A DNA stretch of 64,000 nucleotides from an uncultured Thermoproteales archaeon (GTDB lineage: Archaea > Thermoproteota > Thermoprotei > Thermoproteales > Thermoproteaceae). This document shows positions 25,093 to 33,606 of the stretch, piece by piece; position 1 is the stretch's first letter, and each line of letters opens with the position of its first letter. Position numbers and translations under genes: made by a program. The stretch covers positions 1-64,000 of the forward strand of contig CALJAK010000011.1 in assembly GCA_938027595.1 (NCBI GenBank), given 5' to 3'. Below the pieces are notes generated by a model. That model searched no databases. It saw only the letters and a list, made by a program, of their open reading frames with translations, and was not told where the DNA came from.

Positions 25093-25114
25093 CTTTATAT
25101 ATTGAGTATATATA
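25093..25114. promoter_or_regulatory. overlapping divergent TATA boxes
   Basis: TTTATATA at 25093-25100 is about 25 bp from the ATG at 25122 on the plus strand, and TATATATA-like DNA at 25107-25114 is about 25 bp from the ATG at 25086 on the minus strand. The two promoters cross over each other within 22 bp, so polymerases at the two genes would interfere. Confidence 0.5.
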
Positions 25115-25121
25115 CTATGCC

Positions 25122-25424
25122 ATGGAGAATTTTGAACAAATGTTAGTGGAGATTTTGACTGAGCTGAGGGAGCTTAGGCGAGATGTGGCTAAACTCCAGA
25201 GAGACCTCTCCGACATGTACAAAAAGCTGGCTGAGGTGAAAATTTCAGACACAGACGTGGCGGCGGCTGCGTTGAGAGAGGGGGTGGACAAGCTAAACGC
25301 CGCCGTGGACGCCGTCGTGGAGAACATAAGCCTAGTCAAATCTCTCTATGCCGAGGAGAAGATTAAACAAGACGAAGTTTGTCTAGCAGTTTTGGAGAAG
25401 TTAATGGCGGGTAGAAATGTTTAG
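25122..25424 (+). CDS. short coiled-coil protein
   Basis: 100 residues, nearly all helix. The heptad-rich N-terminus (about residues 1-40, [21 protein letters not shown]) predicts a coiled coil, followed by an Ala-rich helix. No family is recognised. It overlaps the long coiled-coil gene by 8 bp and probably forms a complex with its product, which is inference. The ATG at 25122 is set by the TATA box at 25093-25100; an out-of-frame ATG lies at 25117. Confidence 0.6.
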   Translation: MENFEQMLVEILTELRELRRDVAKLQRDLSDMYKKLAEVKISDTDVAAAALREGVDKLNAAVDAVVENISLVKSLYAEEKIKQDEVCLAVLEKLMAGRNV

Positions 25425-26634
25425 ACGTGAAGACAAGAAAGCAGAAGAGTGGCTAGAGAAATTGTTGACTGAGTTGTCTACCCTAACGACGCGTGTAGAG
25501 GAAGTACGCAACGGCGTAGTGTCTGAAGTTAAAGCCAACTCTCTGGAGTTAAAGAAGTCGGTGGAGGGACTCGCGGCTTTACTCAACAGAGTCTTCCGGG
25601 ATTTAACAGACGGCGTTAATCAGTTAAATAAGTCAATTAGTCAATTAGACGGCGCTGTGGATAGACTGGGGAATGCTTCTCGATCTCTGGAGGCGCTCAA
25701 CGCCTCCGCCAAGTCTGTGGCGGAGGCGGCTGGCCACCTGGCTGAATTGTTGAAGAAGTCCGAGGAAGTGTGGAACAAACTGGGGGATTTGGGGAGTCAA
25801 ATCGACGCGGTCAAGACGCAGGGCGAGCAGATTAGAGTTGTAGCCTCCGCCATGTTGGAATTAGTGAAAGAATTCAGTGGAAAGATGCAGGAGTACGACA
25901 ATAAATTGAGGCAATTGGCGTATAGAGAAGCTGAGATTCGCACTAGAGACGAGACACTGCGGAAGAGAGAGGGCGAGTTGGCGTTGATGTTTGAAAATGT
26001 AAAGCGATTTGGCGAATTGTCTGACGTGGCGAAATCCACGCTAGAGGAAACCAAGAGGTTGTTGCCTAGGCTGGCGGCTAGCCAAGAGGAGTTAGCCAGA
26101 AGAGAGAAAGAAGTGAGAGACGCCAGAGAGGAGTTGTTGAAGAGAGAGTTTGAGTTGAAGAAGTTGGAGCAAGAACTGGCGGTGAGGCAGAAACAATTAG
26201 CCGAGCGCGAGGAGCAACTCAAGAGCTTAGCCGAGCGAGCTTCTGAAGTGGAGAAACGCCTAGCCGAATTGGCTAAGAGAGAGGGGGAGCTGGCTGAATT
26301 ACAGGCGGCGGTGGAGAAGAAGCAGAGAGAACTAGAGGAGCTGGCGGCTAAATACAAAGCTCTAGAAGAAGCCATAGCGAAGCGTGAAGAGGAGCTCAAG
26401 AGATTGGAAGAGGCGGTGCGGGCTAAGGAAGTGGAGCTCTTGGATAACTTGGGCAAATTCGCCAGGCGGTTGATAGAGGAGGAGGCTAAGTTAAACCAGT
26501 GGGAGAGGCGGCTTGTGGAGCAAGAGAGAGAAGTGTTGGCGTTCTACCGCAGTCTCTTGCTTAGAGAAGCTATGTTGACACAACTAAAGACGCAGTTGGA
26601 GGAGTGTAGAAAGCGGTTAGAAAAAGGGGAATAG
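25417..26634 (+). CDS. long coiled-coil protein, SMC/tropomyosin-like
   Basis: 405 residues, almost wholly helical with Glu/Lys/Arg-rich heptads, for example REKEVRDAREELLKREFEL and RQKQLAEREEQLKSLAERA. There is no Walker A motif and no membrane segment, so it is not an SMC or Rad50 ATPase. About residues 10-150 are less charged (SLELKKSVEGLAALLNRVF). It probably has a structural role, for example in cell shape or as a scaffold. It is coupled to the preceding short coiled-coil gene. Low-complexity composition makes homology calls by composition unreliable. Confidence 0.6.
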   Translation: MFRREDKKAEEWLEKLLTELSTLTTRVEEVRNGVVSEVKANSLELKKSVEGLAALLNRVFRDLTDGVNQLNKSISQLDGAVDRLGNASRSLEALNASAKSVAEAAGHLAELLKKSEEVWNKLGDLGSQIDAVKTQGEQIRVVASAMLELVKEFSGKMQEYDNKLRQLAYREAEIRTRDETLRKREGELALMFENVKRFGELSDVAKSTLEETKRLLPRLAASQEELARREKEVRDAREELLKREFELKKLEQELAVRQKQLAEREEQLKSLAERASEVEKRLAELAKREGELAELQAAVEKKQRELEELAAKYKALEEAIAKREEELKRLEEAVRAKEVELLDNLGKFARRLIEEEAKLNQWERRLVEQEREVLAFYRSLLLREAMLTQLKTQLEECRKRLEKGE

Positions 26635-26907
26635 AGCTTTTAGAATTCCGTAGCTCAACGCCACGGCTGCTATTGTGAATGTAATTATCAAGAGAAACCG
26701 TATTGCTCTGAGTTCAGCTCTCTCTCTGTCGTCTATTGCTATGTCTAGTGAGTCTGAGACGTCTTTCAAGGCAAATTTAAAGAGCACAATGGCGATTATT
26801 AAAAAGACTAAGTTCAACGCACCTGCGATTGTAGCCTCCGCTTTGATTAACATGAGACCCAACATCATGACGCCGATTAAGTACAACACGGCGTATAGAC
26901 TCCACAT
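26617..26907 (-). CDS. small membrane protein, unknown function
   Basis: 96 residues with three hydrophobic segments (about 2-20, 28-44 and 70-92) around an acidic, charged loop (DVSDSLDIAIDDRERAELRAIR). No family recognised. It overlaps the end of the convergent coiled-coil gene by 18 bp. The ATG at 26907 has a TATA-like TTTAATAC on the minus strand near 26929-26936, 25 bp away; a GTG at 26910 is the only alternative. Confidence 0.6.
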   Translation of the reverse strand: MWSLYAVLYLIGVMMLGLMLIKAEATIAGALNLVFLIIAIVLFKFALKDVSDSLDIAIDDRERAELRAIRFLLIITFTIAAVALSYGILKALFPFF

Positions 26908-26935
26908 CACAGGGGTAAACTTAGCTATGTATTAA

Positions 26936-26952
26936 ACAGTTTTCACGACTGT
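26936..26952. promoter_or_regulatory. inverted repeat next to the promoter of the secreted-protein gene
   Basis: ACAGT and ACTGT flank a seven-base centre directly before the TATA box CTATATAAAA (26953-26962), which is 23 bp from the GTG at 26981. The position suits an operator at the TFB-binding region. The repeat is short and could be chance. Confidence 0.3.
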
Positions 26953-26980
26953 CTATATAAAATGGCGACGTGTTAACTAC

Positions 26981-28447
26981 GTGTTTGGATTTTTGTATTT
27001 AGTGATTAACGCAACACTTATAGCTATACCCATAGCCACCGTGCCGTTTCAATACACAACCCCCCTGTGGGGATGCGCCAATTTTTCCGCATATCTAGAC
27101 CCACTGTTACCCTTGGGCATCGCTTCGGTGTATACAATATCCAGCGGAGCTCTCTCAATGCCACCGTTGAATCCCTACCCCACCCCCAAGTACGTCTCTG
27201 GCGTGGCGTGTGGCGACTTCCTCGCCATGAGGATAGACAAATGGAGGCAGTTAAACCCACTGACGCCTCTCTCGATAGAGAGAGAAGACTCTACATATCT
27301 ACATTTGCCATATGAAATAAACACCACCGCCATTGTTAGAGTGAAGTCACTAACGCCGCCGAGCGTTAGGGGGGATTTTGTCTACAGAGTGAAGACTCAC
27401 ACCTCTAGAGATGTGTATATAGACGAATACGTCGTGTATGGATATGCACAAATCTCGGCATATGGATTGGCTAACGTGACTTACATAAGTTTAGACAGTC
27501 AAAAACCAGATTTCTACATCTACGTCCCCACCCCCGGCGTGGAGGTAGAGGGTTTGAGACAGTGGGAGCCGGACGTTAATTTCTGGATTTCTCCAAACCA
27601 AACCACGGGAGTGGGGCGCCCCAGAGTGATTGTGAAGCAAGTCGACGTGCTGGTGTTTGGCGAATGTGGCGGCACGGCGGTGGCGTTGAACCCACTAGAG
27701 AGACCAATCCAGTTATATGTAAAGCTAAACACTGGCGAGACTTACGTAGTTTCGCTGTACTACATGCCTAGAGAAATAACTACGTGGAGGTTTAGGGGGG
27801 CAGTGGCTAAGACAGCGGACGGGCTAGACCTACAGCCAGACCGCGTGTTCTCGGAAGACGTCTCCATCCACATGTGTGTAGTAGATGGAGTTTCTTACTA
27901 CGTAGAAGTGGCTGGCTATAAATACCCGGCGCGGGTTAGAGGGGGATGGGTAGAGGCCTACACCGACTTGGTGATGCCTAGAATTTCTCTAGACGACCCG
28001 CGGTTCAACGTCACGGTGTCGCCAGCGGTGTTGAGAATTGGGGAGAACGTCACTCTGCAGATTTACTATGGGGGAGTCCAAATCGCAGAGATCAAGAAGA
28101 GGGCGGAGTCATCTATACGCGTCAACACCACGGCGTTTTTCCGTGAAGTGAAAGTAGTAGATCTACTGGGGGCCCCCCTGCCAAAATTCACGGCGTACGT
28201 CGGCGTTTTGAAATTCGAAGGCAGCGACGGCGTAGTTAGAGTAATACCGTTGAGAAACACCGTGACGATAGAAACACACGGCGTGAGATACATCGCCGCG
28301 CTAGACGACGAAGTTAGAGTACCCACTTTGGCTTGGGGTAGTTTCGTGAAGATAATTGCGGCTGCTGCGATAGTGGGGACAGCCGCGGCGCTTGGCTTGA
28401 GGAAGAGGCGGGAAGAGATAAAAAGTGAGGAAACTGTAGTAGTGTGA
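26981..28447 (+). CDS. secreted, membrane-anchored beta-rich protein
   Basis: 488 residues from GTG 26981. The N-terminus (about residues 3-20) is a signal peptide or anchor, a large beta-rich domain with many Asn-x-Ser/Thr sites (for example NATL, NFSA, NTTA, NVTY, NQTT) follows, and a C-terminal membrane segment (WGSFVKIIAAAAIVGTAAAL) ends in a short basic and acidic tail. This is the layout of archaeal type I surface proteins. No family is recognised. The stop codon TGA is part of the C box of a candidate sRNA that follows. Confidence 0.6.
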   Translation: MFGFLYLVINATLIAIPIATVPFQYTTPLWGCANFSAYLDPLLPLGIASVYTISSGALSMPPLNPYPTPKYVSGVACGDFLAMRIDKWRQLNPLTPLSIEREDSTYLHLPYEINTTAIVRVKSLTPPSVRGDFVYRVKTHTSRDVYIDEYVVYGYAQISAYGLANVTYISLDSQKPDFYIYVPTPGVEVEGLRQWEPDVNFWISPNQTTGVGRPRVIVKQVDVLVFGECGGTAVALNPLERPIQLYVKLNTGETYVVSLYYMPREITTWRFRGAVAKTADGLDLQPDRVFSEDVSIHMCVVDGVSYYVEVAGYKYPARVRGGWVEAYTDLVMPRISLDDPRFNVTVSPAVLRIGENVTLQIYYGGVQIAEIKKRAESSIRVNTTAFFREVKVVDLLGAPLPKFTAYVGVLKFEGSDGVVRVIPLRNTVTIETHGVRYIAALDDEVRVPTLAWGSFVKIIAAAAIVGTAAALGLRKRREEIKSEETVVV

Positions 28448-28494
28448 TGATGGGATTCGTGTTGACTAGTGAGAAAGCCTTCGATCTCTGAAAA
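28441..28494 (+). ncRNA. candidate C/D box sRNA overlapping a stop codon
   Basis: C box GTGATGA (28444-28450) is followed by a 12-nt guide-like stretch, D'-like TTGA (28462-28465), C'-like AGTGAGA (28468-28474), a second guide and D box CTGA (28488-28491). The order, spacing and about 50-nt length fit an archaeal methylation guide. The C box contains the TGA stop codon of the upstream gene; overlap with gene 3' ends is common for Pyrobaculum sRNAs. It may be excised from the gene's transcript. TTTTTAAA just after it is the next gene's promoter. Confidence 0.55.
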
Positions 28495-28516
28495 TTTTTA
28501 AAGACAAAAAGAAGAG

Positions 28517-29641
28517 ATGTCGATGTTAGCTCAGCAGTACGACCCCGTTTGGTCTTGGCTGGTGTTATTGCTATTCTGGTTTATCTTCGCGCTCTTCTTC
28601 CAAGAGTTCCAGATGTGGAGATATCTGGCGCAAATAGGTGGTTTCTTGAATTACCTAGGTCAATTGTTGAATACGGCGTCGTCTAACGTTTTGACTGCTT
28701 TGGACAAGATAAAGAGACGGGAGGTTCAGAGAGCTGAAGTGGAGTCCACCTTGAGGAAAATGGTGGATTTCGCAGTCATTGAACCAACGTCGCTAGACCC
28801 CGCGGGAATTGTGCCGAAGTATAAACACATTATAAACAACTACGTCTCTACATACGAGAGAGAGATTGGCAAAATTGTGGATGACGGCGTTTCTGTGAAG
28901 AACATGGCTACGGCGGTGGAGGCGTTGAGGTACATGAATTTCATTTACAAAGTGATTGACCACTATTACAAATTGGCTAGGAAGTACAAAGCTTACTACC
29001 TCGTGATTCAATTGACTATGTTACTTCCACTTTTGAAAGAATTGACTGACACCGTGGGGGAGGCTGTCAACGCTTTCATAAAGGGCGTGCCGATAGGCGA
29101 CAGTGCAGGTCCGCAAGTGGCGTACAACATATTGTCGCGATGCAGCGGCGTCAAGTATTACCACGACGTGAAAGACACAGTCGTGGCGGAGTGCGAGCTC
29201 CAAGGCAGAAAACTACACGTCATAAAAGCGCTGGGTCCCGGCAGCACTGTGGGTAGACTAGACGAGGCGGTAGAGTACGTCTTTGGACAACTGAAATCTA
29301 CCCCAAAGTACATCGTGACGATTGACGCCGCTCTGCGGCTTGAGGGTGAGAAAACTGGCGAAGTGGCCGAGGGCGTTGGCGTAGCTATTGGGGGCATTGG
29401 CGTGGAGAAGTTCAACATAGAGTCATACGCCACGAAGTACGGCACACCGCTTTACGCGTTTTTGATAAAAATGCGTCAGTCGGAGGCGTTGACTACCATG
29501 ACGAAAGAAATTCACGACGGGGTGATCCACGCCACTAAGAGAGTGGAGGAGTTCGTGCTGACTCACATAAACCCCGGCGAGTCTGTCTTAATCATCGGCG
29601 TGGGTAACACAGTGGGGGTGGGACAGCCAGAGGCGGCGTAG
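28517..29641 (+). CDS. DUF1512-family archaeal protein
   Basis: 374 residues. One N-terminal membrane segment (about residues 12-32, WLVLLLFWFIFALFFQ) precedes a soluble helical domain. The blocks PIGDSAGPQVAYN and KALGPGSTVGRLDEAVEYV match what I recall of DUF1512, an archaea-only family of unknown function. The end (ESVLIIGVGNTVGVGQ) is Gly-rich. An in-frame ATG at 28523 is better spaced (25 bp) from the TATA-like TTTTTAAA at 28495-28502 than ATG 28517. Followed by a short hypothetical gene. Confidence 0.68.
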   Translation: MSMLAQQYDPVWSWLVLLLFWFIFALFFQEFQMWRYLAQIGGFLNYLGQLLNTASSNVLTALDKIKRREVQRAEVESTLRKMVDFAVIEPTSLDPAGIVPKYKHIINNYVSTYEREIGKIVDDGVSVKNMATAVEALRYMNFIYKVIDHYYKLARKYKAYYLVIQLTMLLPLLKELTDTVGEAVNAFIKGVPIGDSAGPQVAYNILSRCSGVKYYHDVKDTVVAECELQGRKLHVIKALGPGSTVGRLDEAVEYVFGQLKSTPKYIVTIDAALRLEGEKTGEVAEGVGVAIGGIGVEKFNIESYATKYGTPLYAFLIKMRQSEALTTMTKEIHDGVIHATKRVEEFVLTHINPGESVLIIGVGNTVGVGQPEAA

Positions 29642-29673
29642 ATAAGTTTTAAAACTGCCAAGTTTAACAATAC

Positions 29674-29997
29674 ATGAGGCTCAAGTCGCCATTTTTGCGC
29701 ATTGTACTCAACAACCACTATCTAGAGATTGAGTTTGAAAACGTGGCGATATTCGCCGAGTTTAAGAGGGGGCGTTTCACTGCGGAGATATATATCGACG
29801 ACGTTGGGTATATATACGAAAAGAAGCGGTGGCAAGTGTACGACGTAGATGAAAAAACGCGGCAACTCACCGCCAGAGATGTAGAAATGATGAGGTCATT
29901 AGCTAAAAAACTTTCGACGTTACCCAACTACGTTGTTTTAAAGAAGTTGATAGATGCGTTAAATATATCACAAATACGTGAAGTGAACTCTTTTTAA
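29674..29997 (+). CDS. hypothetical protein
   Basis: 107 residues. The N-terminal half looks like beta strands (LRIVLNNHYLEIEFENVAIF, then GRFTAEIYIDDVGYIYEK), the C-terminal half like helices ending in LIDALNISQIREV. No family recognised. It lies 32 bp after DUF1512 behind GTTTTAAAAC (29646-29655), about 23 bp before its ATG, so it may have its own promoter. Twenty bases separate it from the ribbon-helix-helix gene. Confidence 0.55.
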   Translation: MRLKSPFLRIVLNNHYLEIEFENVAIFAEFKRGRFTAEIYIDDVGYIYEKKRWQVYDVDEKTRQLTARDVEMMRSLAKKLSTLPNYVVLKKLIDALNISQIREVNSF

Positions 29998-30017
29998 TCT
30001 GGGATATGTTAAGTGAT

Positions 30018-30260
30018 ATGCCGCGTAACAAAAACCAAGACAAGATGTTGCTCATCTCTGTACACATACCCAAAAAGATGTTGGAAGAACTCGACGACTT
30101 ATTGCGGCGGGGGATTTTTCCAAACAGAAGCGAAGCGATAAGAGCCGCACTGCGAGACTTCCTATACAACAGAGAGTTATACAGACCCAAGCCAGATAGA
30201 AGAGAAGAAAAAGAAGAAGAAGAAGAGGAAGACTTCCCCGTCGTTAGGGGTAGGCATTAA
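30018..30260 (+). CDS. ribbon-helix-helix regulator with acidic tail
   Basis: 80 residues from ATG 30018: MPRNKNQDKMLLISVHIPKK forms the DNA-reading strand, then LEELDDLLRRGIFPNRSE and AIRAALRDFLYNRELY complete the fold. It is a paralogue of the protein at 4147-4323. A tail with a run of Glu (REEKEEEEEEDF) extends it, and the last base of its TAA stop is the first base of the pheS ATG (TAATG), so it is coupled to pheS. An upstream in-frame ATG at 30006 is possible; CTTTTTAAT near 29990-29998 fits 30018 better. Control of this operon is possible but unproven. Confidence 0.78.
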   Translation: MPRNKNQDKMLLISVHIPKKMLEELDDLLRRGIFPNRSEAIRAALRDFLYNRELYRPKPDRREEKEEEEEEDFPVVRGRH

Positions 30261-31687
30261 TGTTGCTGCCGCCGCCCCTCTACGAAATTGTAAAGAAGGC
30301 GCAAAACAAGCGACCTCTAGACGAGATTGCGGAGGAGTTGGGCACAAACGCCGAGAGTTTAATGCGGTACGTGGAGGAGGGTAGGGCGTTGGGAGTTCTA
30401 CATGTGGAAAGAGAAGTGGTAGTTAGGTACGAACACACCGAAGAGGGGCGGCGGTGGGCAGCGGCGGGGTTGCCGGAGTATATGTTGTTGAGGAGAGCCA
30501 TGTGCGAGGGGGGTCGCTGCGTCGTGCGTCTACAGCCCGGCAGCGAAGTGGCGCTGGCTAACTTGGCTAAGCTGGGTGTGAGGCCAAAAAGCGGCGTCAT
30601 TGAGGTGGATGAAGATACATATTGGAAGTTGGTGAATGTGTTAGAAGAGAAGCAGGCCGCATTGTTGCATTTAGACAAGGCGCCGCCCCCCCTGGTGGAG
30701 GAGTTCCTCCGGCGGAAGTTAGTCAAGAAGGTGGAGATGACTGTCATATATCTAAAGGCGGCTGTCCCCCTGGAGGCGGTGGCGCCAGCTGAGGTGAAGA
30801 CTGTCCTCACTTCTGAAGACATAAAAACCGGCCGGTGGCGTAGTTATTACCTAAAACCCTTTGACCCCACGGTGGAGCCGCCGGATTACCCAACGCCAGT
30901 TTTGCACTTCTTTAACGAGTTTCTTGACTACGTCAGGGAGGTGATGGTGGGGTTGGGTTTCGAAGAGGTGAGGGGGCCCATTGTGGAGTTGGAGTTTTGG
31001 AATTTCGACGCGCTTTTCCAAGCTCAAGACCACCCAGCTAGAGAGGTACACGACACTTTCTACCTCCAGTGGGATGGGCATGTGGAGGCGCCGCCCAAAC
31101 ATTTGTTAGAAGCCGTGGGTGAAGTGCATAGAGAGAAGTGGCGGTATGACTGGAGAGTGGAGAAAGCTCTGAAGTTAGTGTTGAGGACGCAGACCACAGC
31201 CACCACGGCGAGGGCACTCGCCGAGCGGGGCGAGGGGAATTACAAAGTTTTCACTATCGGTAGAGTCTTCAGGCCGGAGAAGCTAGACGCCAAACACTCC
31301 ATGGAGTTTCACCAACTAGACGGCATTGTGGTGGGGAAAAACCTCACCTTTAAGCATTTGTTGGGGCAGTTGGAGGAGATTGCGAAGGCGCTGGGCATGT
31401 CTAACGTTAAGTTCAAACCGGCTTACTTCCCCTTCACTTCCCCCTCGGTGGAGGTTTACGCAGAGCACCCCACTTTGGGCTGGGTGGAGTTCGGCGGCGC
31501 CGGCGTGTTTAGGCCGGAAGTCACGGAGCCCCTTGGCGTTAGAGAGAGTCGAGTCTTGGCGTGGGGTTGGGGGTTGGACAGAGTGGCTATGATACTCCTC
31601 CAGATAGAAGACATACGCGACCTCTTCACTAGGGATTTGGCTAAGTTGAGAGAGTACCACGCCCGGTGGGTGAGGTCGGTGGCGTGA
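30260..31687 (+). CDS. pheS: phenylalanyl-tRNA synthetase alpha subunit
   Basis: 475 residues. A winged-helix-like N-terminal domain (about 1-70, RPLDEIAEELGTNAESLMRYV) is followed by the class II catalytic core: LEFWNFDALFQAQDHPARE, TQTTATTAR (motif 2 region), FTIGRVFRPE and the motif 3 block GWGLDRVAMILLQIEDIRD. The enzyme charges tRNA-Phe as an alpha2-beta2 tetramer; pheT is not in the window. It is joined to the ribbon-helix-helix gene by a one-base overlap and to nadM by a GTGA overlap. Confidence 0.95.
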   Translation: MLLPPPLYEIVKKAQNKRPLDEIAEELGTNAESLMRYVEEGRALGVLHVEREVVVRYEHTEEGRRWAAAGLPEYMLLRRAMCEGGRCVVRLQPGSEVALANLAKLGVRPKSGVIEVDEDTYWKLVNVLEEKQAALLHLDKAPPPLVEEFLRRKLVKKVEMTVIYLKAAVPLEAVAPAEVKTVLTSEDIKTGRWRSYYLKPFDPTVEPPDYPTPVLHFFNEFLDYVREVMVGLGFEEVRGPIVELEFWNFDALFQAQDHPAREVHDTFYLQWDGHVEAPPKHLLEAVGEVHREKWRYDWRVEKALKLVLRTQTTATTARALAERGEGNYKVFTIGRVFRPEKLDAKHSMEFHQLDGIVVGKNLTFKHLLGQLEEIAKALGMSNVKFKPAYFPFTSPSVEVYAEHPTLGWVEFGGAGVFRPEVTEPLGVRESRVLAWGWGLDRVAMILLQIEDIRDLFTRDLAKLREYHARWVRSVA

Positions 31688-32217
31688 GGGCACTCTTCCC
31701 CGGGCGCTTCCAGCCGCCGCACTGGGGTCACATATACGCAGTGAGAGAGATATTGAGAGAAGTGGAGGAGGTAGTGGTCGTGGTGGGCTCGGCGCAGTTT
31801 AACTACATAGCTAAAGACCCCTTCACGGCGGGGGAGAGGATTTGGATGCTGCGTGAGGGGCTTAGAGAGGGCGGAGTAGATTTGTCTAGAGTTGTAATTG
31901 TGCCCGTGCCGAACGTAGAGAACAACTTCGAGTGGCTGGGGAGAGTGATTTCCTACACGCCGCCTTTTGACTTGGTCTACACTGGAAACTCCTACGTGGC
32001 GATGTTGTTCAGGCGGGCGGGGTATCAAGTGAAACAACTACAGTTATTCCAGAGAGAGGTCTACAACTCCACTAGACTGAGGGAACTCATGGCGAGGGGC
32101 GACTCTAGTTGGACTGAACTAACGCCGAGAGCCGTAGTCTCCATAATTAGAGAAATCGGCGGAGAAGAGAGGTTGAGAATTGCCTCTCTGGGAGAAGCGG
32201 AGCCGCACAAGTGGTGA
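31684..32217 (+). CDS. nadM: nicotinamide-nucleotide adenylyltransferase, archaeal type
   Basis: 177 residues starting at the GTG that overlaps the pheS stop. GRFQPPHWGH (HxGH nucleotide-binding motif) is at the N-terminus and YNSTRLREL (the SxTxxR motif of the family) near the end; KDPFTAGER lies between, as in archaeal NadM. It makes NAD+ from NMN and ATP. Length is typical (about 170-180). Placement after pheS suggests a housekeeping operon. Confidence 0.94.
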   Translation: MRALFPGRFQPPHWGHIYAVREILREVEEVVVVVGSAQFNYIAKDPFTAGERIWMLREGLREGGVDLSRVVIVPVPNVENNFEWLGRVISYTPPFDLVYTGNSYVAMLFRRAGYQVKQLQLFQREVYNSTRLRELMARGDSSWTELTPRAVVSIIREIGGEERLRIASLGEAEPHKW

Positions 32218-32224
32218 CGGCGCT

Positions 32225-32533
32225 CTACGGCTCGTATATAACTATCTTTATCTGGCGTTTTGACTTCTCCACTTTGGCGGCAGGTCGGAACGTCACTGTG
32301 TAACTCCCGTCGTCGTGTTGGACGTAACTCTCCACAGCCCACTTCTCGCCGCAGTCCGACAACAGTTCGGCGAAATCTTCAAAATAGTCATACGTCCCAC
32401 AAGTGTAGCACATGTGGCCAGAAAAACGAGCCACCACCACCTCCGCCCCGGCCTCTATCACATCTACCGCAGCCTCTGCGCCAAACATCTTTCTGAATCG
32501 GTCAACCGCGCTCGACACGCACTCCACAATCAC
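32225..32533 (-). CDS. hypothetical small protein with Cys motif
   Basis: 102 residues from GTG 32533. The protein has SGHMCYTCGTYDYFEDFAEL, a CxxC element, one further Cys (SDCGEKW), and a basic/beta C-terminus (KVEKSKRQIKIVIYEP). No family is recognised. The reading can be extended upstream to 32638, but the added residues are AT-rich and basic, and TATATAAA at 32547-32554 (about 18 bp upstream) marks this start. It converges on nadM with 7 bp between stops. Confidence 0.55.
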   Translation of the reverse strand: MIVECVSSAVDRFRKMFGAEAAVDVIEAGAEVVVARFSGHMCYTCGTYDYFEDFAELLSDCGEKWAVESYVQHDDGSYTVTFRPAAKVEKSKRQIKIVIYEP

Positions 32534-32679
32534 GCCCCGCGTTGAGTATATAAATTTTTCTTTATATATATTCAAATGGCTTTTCGAAAAAATATAATTA
32601 ATTTGGTATATATTTCCAGATTTATATCTATTTAACATATTGAAAGACGATGTTTATATTCAATCCGTAACTCACTCTC

Positions 32680-33606
32680 GTGATTATGCGTTGGGGTTTA
32701 GCCGCGTTGGCTGTGGCTGTGTTGGCTGTGGCGTTGTACATAACTTTCGCAAACGTCGCGGGGGGTCAATGCCCCCGAGATGTGAAAATCTACGCCGCGC
32801 CCACGTTGGTGAGATTCACAAGAGACGCGTTGGTTAGAGTGGGGGTTTCCACAGACGGCTTGTTGTCCGTGGGGTCTGTAGAGGCTCTGCGGAGAATTCA
32901 ACAGGGGGCAACGCCGGATGTTTTCGTCTCTGTGGATATAGAACTGGCGGAAAAGATGGGGAAGCCGCTGGATTTCCTCCCACTCGGACGTTTCAAGATT
33001 TCGGTGGTTTGTAGAGAGCGACTCAACTCGCCCCAAGAGTTAGCCACAGTAAAAACAGCTCTCTCAGACCCCAACAAAGCCCCCATTGGGTATAGAGAAG
33101 TGGCGTTGGCTTGGTTGTTGTATAGAGACGGCAAGGCGGATTTGTTAGACAAATACCGGAGGTTAGGCATTAGGTTTACACAAGGCGAGATTTACATACC
33201 CACGGCGCTGCCCGACACGGATTTAGTGACCGTGCAGCCGAATTTAGACGGCAGTTGGAGTGTTTTCGAAATCGGCGGTGTGGATTGTGTTTTTGTACAC
33301 ACGCCGTTTTTATTCGGCAGAGTGAAACTGCTCGAGGAAGTGAACTCCACTGAGTTGTGGACTGCGTACCGCGGGCGGTATAGAGACAGAGATGTATACG
33401 TCTATTTCTTCAAAAGCCCGTACGATTTCTTCAACGACCCGCCCCACGACGTGTATGTGAACTTGGTGGACCCCGCCGGGAGAATTGTGAATAGGTTCAA
33501 AGTGATACATTTCGAAGCGTTCGCCGCTGCGTTTACCGAGAGCGGCAGGTGTGTTCTAAACGTCATGCGGGAAATGGACAAGATGCACTACGGTTTGTAT
33601 GACTAA
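32680..33606 (+). CDS. molybdate/tungstate ABC transporter, substrate-binding protein
   Basis: 308 residues. A signal-anchor (about residues 5-25) precedes a small two-domain binding protein with VKIYAAPTLVRF (like ModA/WtpA openings), QQGATPDVFVSVDIELAEKM and SDPNKAPIGYREVALAWLLY. The oxyanion could be molybdate, tungstate or both; residues cannot decide. It heads an operon with permease and ATPase genes and would feed cofactor synthesis for enzymes such as the oxidoreductase at 6720-10238. The GTG at 32680 is 24 bp after GTTTATATT (32652-32660); ATG 32686 is an alternative. Confidence 0.75.
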   Translation: MIMRWGLAALAVAVLAVALYITFANVAGGQCPRDVKIYAAPTLVRFTRDALVRVGVSTDGLLSVGSVEALRRIQQGATPDVFVSVDIELAEKMGKPLDFLPLGRFKISVVCRERLNSPQELATVKTALSDPNKAPIGYREVALAWLLYRDGKADLLDKYRRLGIRFTQGEIYIPTALPDTDLVTVQPNLDGSWSVFEIGGVDCVFVHTPFLFGRVKLLEEVNSTELWTAYRGRYRDRDVYVYFFKSPYDFFNDPPHDVYVNLVDPAGRIVNRFKVIHFEAFAAAFTESGRCVLNVMREMDKMHYGLYD

